Shown here piece by piece: positions 35,736-44,146 of a DNA stretch of 64,000 nucleotides. Numbering within the stretch: position 1 is the first letter of the stretch; each line of letters starts with the position of its first letter. The stretch is from Pedobacter namyangjuensis (lineage in GTDB: Bacteria > Bacteroidota > Bacteroidia > Sphingobacteriales > Sphingobacteriaceae), in contig NZ_QMHQ01000001.1 in the NCBI RefSeq assembly GCF_003313325.1, positions 372,001-436,000 of the forward strand, read 5' to 3'. Made by a program: the position numbers and the translations under genes. The notes below the pieces were generated by a model that ran no database searches, was not told the DNA's origin, and worked only from the letters and a program-made list of their open reading frames with translations.

Positions 35736-35789
35736 TTCCCCCTTCCAAGCTTGCCAAAAATGGGAGGGAGTATAAAAATGCCGGTATCA

Positions 35790-35805
35790 TGCTACGCAGG
35801 TAGCA
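35790..35805. repeat. Short perfect palindrome in the gap before the M14 pair
   Basis: TGCTAC and GTAGCA flank a 4-base GCAG centre. It lies in a 152-bp gap that also holds imperfect C-rich/G-rich arms near 35737-35770. It may be part of a dispersed repeat or a weak terminator; no T-run. Confidence 0.3.
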
Positions 35806-35887
35806 CTGTAACATTTATAAAATCTTGTTAATGCTTTAGTTTAGGTCATTGCTTTTTTCTATAAATTGCATCCATAACCTAAACAAA

Positions 35888-37531
35888 ATGAAGAAACTAT
35901 ACTTTTTTAAGCTGTTTTTTCTGCTATTGCTATGCAATTCATTTGCACAAAATCAGCAAGATTACAGTAGCCATGCTACCCTAACACAACGGATTAAGTT
36001 GCTTGGCGACAAATACCCGCAGTTTGTTAAGAGCAGAATTTTAACTCAAACCCTTGGCGGTAAATCTATCTGGATGATTACCATTGGTACGGGTAGCACC
36101 GACAAAAAACCAGCTGTAGCAGTTGTTGGAGGCGTAGATGGAAAACATTTGCTTGGTGTAGAAATGGCCATCGGCTTTGCCGAAAAATTATTAGCTAAAG
36201 CAAACACAGATAGCGTTAAAACTTTGCTAAATAAGCAGACTTTTTACGTTTTTCCTAACATGAGTCCGGATGCTACCGAGCAATATTTTGCAAAACTAAA
36301 ATACGAGCGCAGTGGCAATGCAACAAAAACCGATGATGATAGGGATGGAAGGGATAACGAAGACGGTTTTGACGATTTGGATGGAGACGGGAAGATTACT
36401 TGGATGAGAATTATCGATCCGACCGGAAAATATAAGCTGAATTCAGATGATCCAAGATCCTTGTTACTGGCCGATGCAACTAAAGGCGAAGCTGGTAAAT
36501 ACATTCTGTTAACCGAAGGATCGGATAATGATAAAGACGGTAATTTTAACGAAGACGGAGAAGGTGGCGTTGCTTTTAACAGAAATAATAGCTATAACTT
36601 TAAGCCTTTTGTAGCCGGTGCTGGAGAGTATGCAGTTTCTGAAAAGGAAAATAGAGCAATGTTCGATTTTCTTTTTGATGCTTTTAACGTATACGCCGTG
36701 GTCACATTCGGGCCTACGAACAATCTGTCTACACCAGTAACATTTAACCCGCAAGCAATTTCGAAACGAATTATTACCGGCTGGTTTGATGCTGATGCAA
36801 AAGCTAATGCATTAGTTTCTGAGCGTTACAACAAAATAACTAAAACCAAAGATGCGCCAAAAACGGTAACCGAAAGCGGAGATTTTTCTCAATGGGCATA
36901 TTTTCATTATGGACGGTTAAGCTTCAGTACACCGGGTTGGTGGATTCCTAAAGTTGCGCCAGATTCATCACGCAAGGAGAAAAAATTTACAACCGAAGAT
37001 AATGTAGCATCTTACTTGCGTTGGGCAACGAGCCAGGGGATTACCAATACTTTTACACCTTGGAAGCCGGTTAACTATCCAGATTTTCCAGGTCAGACGG
37101 TAGAAGTTGGTGGACTAGATCCTTTCGTTTTACAAAACCCGCCTTACAAAATGGTTGATGCAATTGTGGCTCAACACACAGACTTTTTAATGGAGCTGAG
37201 CAATATGGCTCCGAAGTTGGATTTGGTGAATGTAAAAACCGAAAAAGTTGCTGACGGACTTACGCGTATCACATTAAAAGTTATGAATATTGGAGATTTA
37301 CCGACATATACAAAGGTGGGCGACAGAAGTTATTTCCTTAAAAAGATTGTAGTTAAAGTAAATACTAATGCAAACCAAACCTTTGTAAGTGGCAGAAAAG
37401 TGCAGACTTTAGAAAGTATTCAAGGTAAAGATGCCACAGAATTAACATGGTTAATTAAGGGCGGCGGAAAGGTTACTATTGAGGCTGATAGCCCAACTAC
37501 AGGAAGTAAATCAATTGAAGTATCATTATAA
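35888..37531 (+). CDS. Catalytically dead M14 carboxypeptidase-like protein
   Basis: A 547-residue exported protein (signal peptide 1-20, ending SFAQ) that is clearly a paralogue of the next gene's M14 zinc carboxypeptidase. The zinc motif HxxE is replaced by D84-G-K-H87, and the third zinc His is missing (FGPTNN at 274-279 where the paralogue has YHNNGG). The substrate-binding NR (231-232) and the Glu-Gly-Gly region (VEVGG) remain. Two Ca-binding-like DxDxDG loops sit near 149-170 and 212-225. It may bind peptides or a partner without cleaving. I start at the ATG at 35888. Thirteen bases precede the next gene. Confidence 0.82.
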   Translation: MKKLYFFKLFFLLLLCNSFAQNQQDYSSHATLTQRIKLLGDKYPQFVKSRILTQTLGGKSIWMITIGTGSTDKKPAVAVVGGVDGKHLLGVEMAIGFAEKLLAKANTDSVKTLLNKQTFYVFPNMSPDATEQYFAKLKYERSGNATKTDDDRDGRDNEDGFDDLDGDGKITWMRIIDPTGKYKLNSDDPRSLLLADATKGEAGKYILLTEGSDNDKDGNFNEDGEGGVAFNRNNSYNFKPFVAGAGEYAVSEKENRAMFDFLFDAFNVYAVVTFGPTNNLSTPVTFNPQAISKRIITGWFDADAKANALVSERYNKITKTKDAPKTVTESGDFSQWAYFHYGRLSFSTPGWWIPKVAPDSSRKEKKFTTEDNVASYLRWATSQGITNTFTPWKPVNYPDFPGQTVEVGGLDPFVLQNPPYKMVDAIVAQHTDFLMELSNMAPKLDLVNVKTEKVADGLTRITLKVMNIGDLPTYTKVGDRSYFLKKIVVKVNTNANQTFVSGRKVQTLESIQGKDATELTWLIKGGGKVTIEADSPTTGSKSIEVSL

Positions 37532-37544
37532 AATCAGTAAAACA

Positions 37545-39275
37545 ATGAGAAAAAATATAACTCTTTTGGCTGCACTGATTTTTTGTGCAGGAATTTTAAA
37601 GGCTCAAAAGGCAGAAAATATATTGGCTGCGGTTGGTACGCCACCAAATCCTAAAGTGCAGGTAAGTTGGAACAGGTATAACGATTATGCTGCCATAACC
37701 GATATTTGCAAAAAACTGGCGGCAGCACATCCTAATTTGGTTAAGCTAGAGTCTATGGGAAAATCTTACCAAGGCAAAGATCTTTGGGTAATGACCATAA
37801 CTGATACTAAAGTTGGCAATGCCGATAAAAAACCGGCAATGTACATTGATGGTAACATCCACTCTAACGAGATACAGGGAAGCGAATTTGCGCTTTACAC
37901 CGCATGGTATTTGGTAGAAATGTACTCCACTGGCAATAAAACCATTACTGGTTTACTGGCGGATAAAACCTTTTATATTGCGCCAACTATCAATCCAGAT
38001 GCTCGCGATCATTTCATCCATCAAGCAAATACGGCTCACTCTCCGAGAACGGGTTTAGTGCCTATAGACAATGACAGGGATGGTTTAACAAACGAAGATG
38101 GTTTTGATGATTTGGACGGCGATGGACACATTGTAATGATGCGCAGAAAAAATGTTAATGGTCGCTATAAAGTTGATCCTACAGATGCCAGACGAATGAT
38201 TATGATTGGCAACGAAGAAAAAGGAGAATACGAGTTGCTGGGTTCTGAAGGAATTGACAATGATGGAGATGGTTTCGTAAATGAAGATGGCGAGGGTGCG
38301 TACGACCCAAACAGAGATTGGGGATGGAACTGGCAACCGAATTATATACAAAGTGGGGCTTATAAATATCCATTTTCTATTCCAGAAAACAGAGCAATTG
38401 TTGATTTTGTAATGAAACATCCAAACATCGCAGCAGCGCAGTCTTATCACAATAACGGCGGTATGATTTTGCGTGGTCCTGGCGCTTTAGAAGATTTGGA
38501 TACTTACAACGCCCAGGATGTAAGAGTTTATGATGCGTTAGGTAAAAAAGGCGAGGAGATGCTTCCCGGGTATAAATATTTGGTGGTTTATAAAGATTTG
38601 TACTCTGTTTTTGGTGGCGAGTTAGATTGGTTTTATGGCGGAAGAGGAATTTATACTTTCTCTAATGAGTTGTGGACAGGTTATTCTATGTACAACAAAG
38701 CCGATGGTGAAGATAGCCAAGGGCAACTTTATACCTTTGACAAGGATTTGTTAATGAAAGACGCTTTTGTAGATTGGCATCCTTACAAACACCCAACTTA
38801 TGGCGATATCGAAATCGGCGGATTTAAGAAAACCTATACGCGTTTGCATCCGGGGTTTTTGCTAGAAAGCGATGCGCATAGGAACATGGCTTTTAGTGTT
38901 TTTCATGCCTACAATACACCAAAACTTAGCGTGGGCGAAATAGAGGTTAAGGAAATTGGCAATGGTCTAACACAGGTTACGGCTATTGTAAATAACGAAA
39001 GAATGATTCCTACACACTCAAGTCAGGATGTGAAGAACAACATTGAAATACCAGATATTATTTCCTTGTCTGGCGGTACTGTTTTAGCCGGAATGGTGGT
39101 AACTAATCGCGATATGAACTTTACAATAGAGCAGAAATTAGATCCCACAAATATTAAAGTAGCTAATATTCCGGGCAACTCTTTTGTAACGGTTCGCTGG
39201 ATTGTAAAGGGAGGGACTAAGTTTACCGTAAATGTAAGTAGTAAAAAAGGTGGCTTAGCAAGTAAATCTAATTAA
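37545..39275 (+). CDS. M14 zinc carboxypeptidase, exported
   Basis: A 576-residue protein with a signal peptide (1-20, ending LKAQ). The zinc motif H106-S-N-E109 and third ligand H302 (SYHNNGG) are present; NR at 256-257 is the substrate carboxylate-binding motif, and a conserved EIGG near the end of the domain supplies the likely catalytic Glu. DxDxDG loops (near 176-194 and 238-250) resemble calcium-binding repeats, as in its neighbour. A C-terminal Ig-like domain follows (about 475-576). I start at 37545, directly before the signal peptide. Transcribed with the pseudo-enzyme and the S9 peptidase, all three for extracytoplasmic peptide processing. Confidence 0.88.
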   Translation: MRKNITLLAALIFCAGILKAQKAENILAAVGTPPNPKVQVSWNRYNDYAAITDICKKLAAAHPNLVKLESMGKSYQGKDLWVMTITDTKVGNADKKPAMYIDGNIHSNEIQGSEFALYTAWYLVEMYSTGNKTITGLLADKTFYIAPTINPDARDHFIHQANTAHSPRTGLVPIDNDRDGLTNEDGFDDLDGDGHIVMMRRKNVNGRYKVDPTDARRMIMIGNEEKGEYELLGSEGIDNDGDGFVNEDGEGAYDPNRDWGWNWQPNYIQSGAYKYPFSIPENRAIVDFVMKHPNIAAAQSYHNNGGMILRGPGALEDLDTYNAQDVRVYDALGKKGEEMLPGYKYLVVYKDLYSVFGGELDWFYGGRGIYTFSNELWTGYSMYNKADGEDSQGQLYTFDKDLLMKDAFVDWHPYKHPTYGDIEIGGFKKTYTRLHPGFLLESDAHRNMAFSVFHAYNTPKLSVGEIEVKEIGNGLTQVTAIVNNERMIPTHSSQDVKNNIEIPDIISLSGGTVLAGMVVTNRDMNFTIEQKLDPTNIKVANIPGNSFVTVRWIVKGGTKFTVNVSSKKGGLASKSN

Positions 39276-39324
39276 CAAATTTTGTCATCCAACGCAATGC
39301 GAAGGATTTATAATAAAACATAAA

Positions 39325-41709
39325 ATGAAAAAATACTTATCTCTCTTCTTGTTGGTTTCGGCTTATGCACAAGCGCAAGATGTTGCGCCATTAACCGTTC
39401 AGAAAATAATGAGAGACCCTAAATGGATGGGCGTATCGCCATCAAATTATCGTTGGTCTGAAGACAGTAAAACCGTATTCTTTAATTGGAATCCCGAGAA
39501 TAAGGAAAAAGACCAATCCTATAAAATTACAGTTGCCAATATTAAGCCTGTAGTAGCTGATGATAAGGCCGTAGAAACGGCTTTAGGCACAAATTATGTT
39601 TATAACAAGGATCGTTCCTTAGGTTTATATGAAAAAGGGGGTGATATTTATTTCTACAACTTTAAGACTAAAAAAGAAACGAGACTAACCAATACCGTAG
39701 AACGAGAAAACGGCGCTAAGTTTCTTTTTAATAACGATGTTGTTTTTCAGCGTGGCGATAACGTTTACCAATTTAGTTTAGCATCTAACGAACTAAAGCA
39801 GTTAACCAATTTTGTTAAAGGAAAGCGTCCAGGTTCAGAAGCTCCCCAAAGAATGTCGCCTGTTAAAAACGAGCAGGATAATTGGCTACGAACAGATCAG
39901 ACAAATTTATTTGATATTATAAAAAAACAGAATAAACAGGGTGCTAGCAGGTTTGCAGGTGGAGGTAGACGTTTTGGAGCCACAACAGATGCCCCGCAAA
40001 AAGTTTTAAAGCCAATTTATTTAGAGGATAAGTTTTTAACAAGCTTGGTGGTTAGTCCAGACGGCAAGTTTGTAAGTTACCGTTTGATAACTCCGGTTAC
40101 AACGAATCACAACACCATTGTACCAAATTACGTAACGGCATCTGGTTATACAGAGGATATTCCAGGCAGAACGAAGGTAGGCGAAATGTTAACCACTTCT
40201 GAAACCTTTATTTTAGATGGCGAAAAAGATAGTGTTTATGTAGTTAAAGCTAGCCAGATACCTGGGATAAAAGACTTGCCAGATTATGTAAAGGATTATC
40301 CTAAGCAGTTAGAGGAGCGCACCAAAAAGAACGAAGATAGAAAAGTAGGTTTTGGTGCTCCAATTTGGAATGAGAACGGTACTACAGCGATTATTACCGC
40401 AAGTGCACAAGACAACAAAGACCTTTGGATTTTGAAATTGGATGCAAAAACCGGAAACGTTAGTATTTTAGATAGGCAAAGAGACGAAGCTTGGATAGGA
40501 GGTCCGGGTGTTGGCCGTGGCATACAATGGATAGACAACAACCGTTTTTACTATCAAAGCGAAGCCACTGGTTACTCGCATTTGTATGTTTTTAACATTG
40601 CCACAGGTGATAAAAAGCAATTAACTTCTGGAAAATGGGAAGTGCAGAGAGTGCAACTTTCAAAAGATAAAACCACATTTTACATTTCTGGAAATAAAGA
40701 ACATCCGGGCATTACCCACTTTTATAAAATTGGCGTAAATGGTGGCGAGTTGGTTCAAATTACTTCTATGAAAGGTGGTAACGAAATTACCCTATCGCCA
40801 GACGAGAAATGGTTGGCTATTAATTACTCTTACATGGATAAACCTTGGGAGTTGTATTTGCAGCCAAATAAACCAGGGGCCAAGGCAGTACAAGTAACTA
40901 AGTCTACTACTAAAGAGTTTGATAGTTATAAATGGCGCCAACCGGATTTGGTTTCTTTTAAAAATAGATACGGAGCCGATGTTTATGCAAGAGTTTATCC
41001 TGCAACAAATCCGCATCCGAGCAAGCCGGCAGTAGTTTTTGTACATGGTGCGGGCTATCTGCAGAATATCCATTTCTGGTGGAGCCAATATTTTAGGGAA
41101 TACATGTTTAACAATATGCTAGCGGATAATGGTTACACCGTTATTGATATAGATTATACAGCGAGCTCTGGTTACGGTAGGGATCACCGAACTGGGATTT
41201 ACCGAAATATGGGCGGAAAAGATTTAACCGATCAGGTTGATGGTGTTAAAATGTTGGTAGACAAGTATGGCGTTAACCCTAAAAATGTTGGGCTTTACGG
41301 CGGGTCTTACGGCGGGTTTATTACGTTGATGGGATTATTTAAGGAGCCAGAAGTTTTCGCCTCTGGAGCTGCTTTACGCTCGGTTACAGATTGGGCGCAT
41401 TACAACCATGGATATACTTCAAACATTTTAAATGAGCCTTATAATGATCCTTTGGCTTATCAACGTAGTTCGCCAATTTACCATGCAGATAAGTTAAAAG
41501 GTAATTTGGTAATGTTGCATGGTATGGTGGACGTAAATGTTCATTTTCAGGATATTGTTAGGCTATCGCAACGTTTTATAGAATTAGGAAAGGATAATTG
41601 GGAGTTAGCGGTATATCCGGTAGAGGACCACGGCTTTGTAGAGCCAAGCAGTTGGACAGATGAATACAAGCGTATTTTTAAACTTTTTGAAACAACGTTG
41701 AAGAAGTAA
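39325..41709 (+). CDS. S9 family peptidase (dipeptidyl peptidase IV-like)
   Basis: A 794-residue exported serine peptidase. A signal peptide (1-18, ending AQAQ) is followed by a DPP IV-type beta-propeller (about 40-530) and the alpha/beta-hydrolase domain. The triad is visible: S661 in GGSYGG, D736 in GMVDVNVHF, H769 in VEDHGF. Such enzymes release dipeptides from peptide N-termini in the periplasm. It follows the two M14 genes by 49 bases and precedes a strong terminator, closing the peptide-use unit. Confidence 0.9.
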   Translation: MKKYLSLFLLVSAYAQAQDVAPLTVQKIMRDPKWMGVSPSNYRWSEDSKTVFFNWNPENKEKDQSYKITVANIKPVVADDKAVETALGTNYVYNKDRSLGLYEKGGDIYFYNFKTKKETRLTNTVERENGAKFLFNNDVVFQRGDNVYQFSLASNELKQLTNFVKGKRPGSEAPQRMSPVKNEQDNWLRTDQTNLFDIIKKQNKQGASRFAGGGRRFGATTDAPQKVLKPIYLEDKFLTSLVVSPDGKFVSYRLITPVTTNHNTIVPNYVTASGYTEDIPGRTKVGEMLTTSETFILDGEKDSVYVVKASQIPGIKDLPDYVKDYPKQLEERTKKNEDRKVGFGAPIWNENGTTAIITASAQDNKDLWILKLDAKTGNVSILDRQRDEAWIGGPGVGRGIQWIDNNRFYYQSEATGYSHLYVFNIATGDKKQLTSGKWEVQRVQLSKDKTTFYISGNKEHPGITHFYKIGVNGGELVQITSMKGGNEITLSPDEKWLAINYSYMDKPWELYLQPNKPGAKAVQVTKSTTKEFDSYKWRQPDLVSFKNRYGADVYARVYPATNPHPSKPAVVFVHGAGYLQNIHFWWSQYFREYMFNNMLADNGYTVIDIDYTASSGYGRDHRTGIYRNMGGKDLTDQVDGVKMLVDKYGVNPKNVGLYGGSYGGFITLMGLFKEPEVFASGAALRSVTDWAHYNHGYTSNILNEPYNDPLAYQRSSPIYHADKLKGNLVMLHGMVDVNVHFQDIVRLSQRFIELGKDNWELAVYPVEDHGFVEPSSWTDEYKRIFKLFETTLKK

Positions 41710-41730
41710 ATATGCAAAGCTGATATTTAA

Positions 41731-41771
41731 AAGCCCACAAATATTTTTACAACATTTGTGGGCTTTTTTTT
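41731..41771 (+). terminator. Rho-independent terminator after the S9 peptidase
   Basis: A perfect 12-bp stem (41731-41742 with 41754-41765, 11-nt loop) runs into eight T, 22 bases after the stop codon. Confidence 0.92.
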
Positions 41772-41837
41772 GCATTTGATAAATCACAAACCAGAAGCAT
41801 TGCCGTTAAATCTAAACCCGACAATAGCGGAAATCCT

Positions 41838-41925
41838 TTTTGTCATCCCGAGCGTAGTCGAAGGGCAAAAAGATTGAAGCGCATGGCGGGGCTAACTGGC
41901 CAGTAGCATTAGCGCTAATTTTCAG
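41838..41925. repeat. Composite dispersed repeat with two palindromes
   Basis: Begins with a GTCATCCCGAGCGTAGTCG block typical of Bacteroidota intergenic repeats, then holds two perfect palindromes: ACTGGCCAGT (41895-41904) and ATTAGCGCTAAT (41908-41919). Confidence 0.55.
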
Positions 41926-42024
41926 AAAAAAATATCAATAGACAAAAACTAATTATTTTTTTAATGATATAGGTGTTGTCTATAGGGCTATCAATATTAA
42001 GTATGCAAGATAAGTTTGTCTGGA

Positions 42025-42055
42025 TTGTTTTTGAGGTCAATTAGCCGTATCTTTG
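42025..42055 (+). promoter_or_regulatory. Promoter of the peroxiredoxin operon
   Basis: TTG (42025-42027), 20 bases, then the exact -7 box TATCTTTG (42048-42055) followed by CGCC. The expected start near 42060 leaves a 5' leader of about 19 nt before the ATG at 42079. Confidence 0.75.
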
Positions 42056-42078
42056 CGCCATTAAAAAACAATAAAATT

Positions 42079-42711
42079 ATGGCAATAGTAGGCAAAAAGT
42101 TCCCTAACGTTAGCATTGATGCGATGTCTGAAATGGGCGATGACTTGAAAATCAATGTATTTGAAGAAGCAGTAAACAAACAAAAAAAGGTTTTATTATT
42201 CTGGTACCCAAAAGATTTTACTTTTGTTTGCCCAACAGAATTACACGCTTTCCAAGCAGCATTACCTGATTTTGAGAAAAGAAATACAATTGTTATAGGC
42301 GCATCTTGCGACACAAACGAAGTACACTTTGCATGGTTAAACACAGCAAAAGATAACGGTGGTATCGAAGGCGTAACTTATCCGCTTTTGGCAGATACGC
42401 ACAGACACTTATCTGGCATTTTAGATATTTTAGATCAAGAAGTACAGTACGATGAAGACGGAAACGAATCTTTTACAGGTTCTAATGTTTCTTTCAGAGC
42501 TACTTACTTAATTGATGAAACAGGTAAGGTTTTCCACGAAAGTGTAAACGATATGCCTGTAGGTAGAAACGTGAAAGAATATTTGCGTTTAATTGATGCC
42601 TATGCTCACGTACAAAAACACGGCGAGGTTTGCCCGGCGAACTGGGAAGAAGGAAAAGAAGCGATGAACGCAAACAGAACTGGTGTTGCTGAGTATTTAA
42701 GCGCAAACTAA
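42079..42711 (+). CDS. 2-Cys peroxiredoxin (AhpC/Prx1 type)
   Basis: A 210-residue cytosolic peroxidase that reduces hydrogen peroxide and organic peroxides. The peroxidatic C51 lies in FTFVCPTE, and the resolving C185 in GEVCPANW, as in typical 2-Cys enzymes. I use the ATG at 42079, 24 bases after the -7 box; the upstream in-frame codons lie inside the promoter. It is followed by a thioredoxin-like gene (14-base gap), a natural electron donor, and a DUF6952 gene. Confidence 0.93.
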   Translation: MAIVGKKFPNVSIDAMSEMGDDLKINVFEEAVNKQKKVLLFWYPKDFTFVCPTELHAFQAALPDFEKRNTIVIGASCDTNEVHFAWLNTAKDNGGIEGVTYPLLADTHRHLSGILDILDQEVQYDEDGNESFTGSNVSFRATYLIDETGKVFHESVNDMPVGRNVKEYLRLIDAYAHVQKHGEVCPANWEEGKEAMNANRTGVAEYLSAN

Positions 42712-42725
42712 TTTAAATTAAAATT

Positions 42726-43034
42726 ATGTTTTTAGAATTAACTGAAGATAACTTGCAACAACACCTTACTGATAACAGTAAAGTAATGGTGCAATATGCG
42801 GCTTCGTGGTGTGGTAACTGCAGAATTATGAAGCCTAAGTTTAAAAAAATGGCTGCTGAAAACGAAGATGTAGCTTTTTTAATTGTAGATGCGGAGAAAT
42901 ATCCTAATTCTAGAAAGTTTGCAAACGTTGATAATTTGCCAACTTTTGCTGCTTTTGAAGGTGGATCTTTAGTTGATCAGGTGCAAACAAACAAGGTTGA
43001 AGGTTTAACGGCGTTGTTCACCAAAATTAAATAG
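42726..43034 (+). CDS. Thioredoxin-like protein
   Basis: A 102-residue cytosolic protein with a thioredoxin fold. The active site is C29-G-N-C32 in SWCGNCR, and the cis-Pro lies in LPTFAAF. The CGNC centre differs from the classic CGPC, which should shift its redox potential. Placed between a peroxiredoxin gene and a DUF6952 gene on one transcript, it is the probable reductant of the peroxiredoxin. Confidence 0.9.
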   Translation: MFLELTEDNLQQHLTDNSKVMVQYAASWCGNCRIMKPKFKKMAAENEDVAFLIVDAEKYPNSRKFANVDNLPTFAAFEGGSLVDQVQTNKVEGLTALFTKIK

Positions 43035-43036
43035 CC

Positions 43037-43285
43037 ATGAAGATTCCAGTAATCAGACAGTTTTTTCAAACCACTACGCCTGAGCAATTAGAAGCAACCT
43101 TAGAAGTTTTGGAAGCTTTCTGCGAGTTTAGAGGCGTAAACGAAAGTGAAGTTGACGTTGCAGGAGAATTGATTACCAATATTTGCGGAGCCTTAGAAGT
43201 TCACCAAATGGTAAAAGAAGGAACTGCGGAAAAAGATGCGTTAAATGCATTCGGACAGAAAGTAATGGGTTCGATTGATAGATAA
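43037..43285 (+). CDS. DUF6952 family small protein
   Basis: An 82-residue cytosolic protein, mainly helical, beginning MKIPVIRQFFQ, with two Cys (in EAFCEF and NICGAL). It belongs to the small family regularly encoded after the peroxiredoxin-thioredoxin pair in Bacteroidota; function unknown. Two bases separate it from the thioredoxin gene; a strong terminator follows. Confidence 0.8.
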   Translation: MKIPVIRQFFQTTTPEQLEATLEVLEAFCEFRGVNESEVDVAGELITNICGALEVHQMVKEGTAEKDALNAFGQKVMGSIDR

Positions 43286-43304
43286 TTCGGCAACTTAGGA
43301 ATAA

Positions 43305-43335
43305 TAAAAAATCCCCGATTTCGGGGATTTTTTTG
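43305..43335 (+). terminator. Rho-independent terminator after the peroxiredoxin operon
   Basis: ATCCCCG (43311-43317) pairs with CGGGGAT (43322-43328) over a 4-nt loop, flanked by an A-run upstream and seven T downstream, so it may work in both directions. Confidence 0.92.
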
Positions 43336-43459
43336 TTTTAAGATTAACAGAAGTATAAGTTTGAAAATACTAAAAATTAGGTATTTTTTTTATGTAGAAA
43401 ACAGCTCATATTTGATTATCGAATGATTTAAAATCTAATTAGCGATAAATAAAACAGAT

Positions 43460-43633
43460 ATGATGAAAAAGATTAAACTCTTAGGTATAGCTATTTTGGC
43501 AATATGTTTTTACGCCTGCGAACCCGATCCAGTGGTAGAGGCTGGACCAGAAACGACATCCTCGCCATCAGCAACACACCCCTATTGTTATACAGAGAAC
43601 GGAAAACAGGTTTGCTACAAATACGCGAAGTAG
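43460..43633 (+). CDS. Small Cys-containing lipoprotein, 57 residues
   Basis: A 57-codon ORF starting MMKKIKLLG with a classic lipoprotein signal: hydrophobic stretch then FYAC, the lipid-anchored Cys being C20. The mature peptide is only 38 residues, Pro/Thr/Ser-rich, and ends with PYCYTENGKQVCYKYAK, in which C43 and C52 could form a disulfide-closed hairpin. Bounded on both sides by near-identical intrinsic terminators (43305-43335 and 43663-43691), which supports an independent small gene. No family recognised. Confidence 0.7.
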   Translation: MMKKIKLLGIAILAICFYACEPDPVVEAGPETTSSPSATHPYCYTENGKQVCYKYAK

Positions 43634-43662
43634 CTGTATTTCCGGCTGAAATTTGAGATAAA

Positions 43663-43691
43663 AAAAATCCCCGTTTTTCGGGGATTTTTTT
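43663..43691 (+). terminator. Rho-independent terminator after the small lipoprotein gene
   Basis: ATCCCCG (43667-43673) pairs with CGGGGAT (43679-43685) over five T, followed by a T-run; an A-run precedes it. It is nearly identical in stem to the terminator at 43305. Confidence 0.9.
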
Positions 43692-43702
43692 GGTTAGTGC
43701 GT

Positions 43703-43742
43703 TCGTCATTGCGAGCAAAGCGAAGCAATCTTTCTCGCGAGA
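43703..43742. repeat. Dispersed repeat, GTCATTGCGAGC family
   Basis: The block GTCATTGCGAGCAAAGCGAA followed by GCAATC is the well-known short repeat found many times between genes in Bacteroidota genomes. It sits between a terminator and the 3' end of the convergent membrane-protein gene. The call rests on recognition of the motif; other full copies lie outside the window. Confidence 0.55.
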
Positions 43743-43743
43743 G

Positions 43744-44097
43744 TTAATCAAAGAAACCAATTATTGTATCGCCTATTGATAGCCTAAAAAGGTATAAAAT
43801 GAAAATGAGGATAAAAGTCATTACATAAGATTTGGCATTGCTAAATCTTTTTCGACTTCGGTTATTTAAGGTTCCAAGAAGGCAAATAAGAAATATAGGA
43901 ATCAAAGCGCCCCAATTACCAATAAAAATGTTGATTGGTAGTTCGCTAATTTTAGTAGCCATTTGTCCCTCGCCGAAAGCGAGCCAGTAAACCAACGGTA
44001 TAGCTAAAAACCACAGGAAAGCACACAACAGAAAAGCCGTTGCAAAAACTATAGAAAAGTGTACAGCCGAGATTTTAGATTTTAATATTTCTCTCAT
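43744..44097 (-). CDS. Hypothetical membrane protein
   Basis: A 117-residue protein with three likely membrane segments (about 14-38, 58-78 and 92-110) and a short polar loop. No family recognised. I start at the ATG at 44097; the longer frame from 44139 would begin MLNLFQHL, which is a read-through of the GCTGAA-TTCAGC dispersed repeat and not real protein. It is on the same strand as the GNAT gene but separated by the repeat. Confidence 0.6.
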   Translation of the reverse strand: MREILKSKISAVHFSIVFATAFLLCAFLWFLAIPLVYWLAFGEGQMATKISELPINIFIGNWGALIPIFLICLLGTLNNRSRKRFSNAKSYVMTFILIFILYLFRLSIGDTIIGFFD

Positions 44098-44105
44098 GTT
44101 AACGT

Positions 44106-44146
44106 ACTTGAAAGTCAGATGCTGAAACAAGTTCAGCATGACGAGC
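44106..44146. repeat. Dispersed palindromic repeat, GCTGAA-TTCAGC family
   Basis: ATGCTGAA (44119-44126) and TTCAGCAT (44132-44139) form an 8-bp stem with a 5-nt loop, followed by GACGAGC. This is a common Bacteroidota intergenic repeat. A degraded relative is at about 32955-32995. Confidence 0.6.

Larger units (their letters stand above)
41772..42078. other. Intergenic region: repeats, regulator-like site and peroxiredoxin promoter
   Basis: Between the S9 terminator and the peroxiredoxin gene. It holds a composite dispersed repeat (41838-41925), an ATAG-N7-CTAT site (41969-41983) and the promoter at 42025-42055. No ORF of note. Confidence 0.6.

Noticed and set aside
36335-36420. Dockerin or cellulosome module in the M14 proteins
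   Set aside because: The DxDxDG loops resemble calcium-binding repeats but lie inside the M14 domain and lack the paired dockerin arrangement; no cohesin is present.
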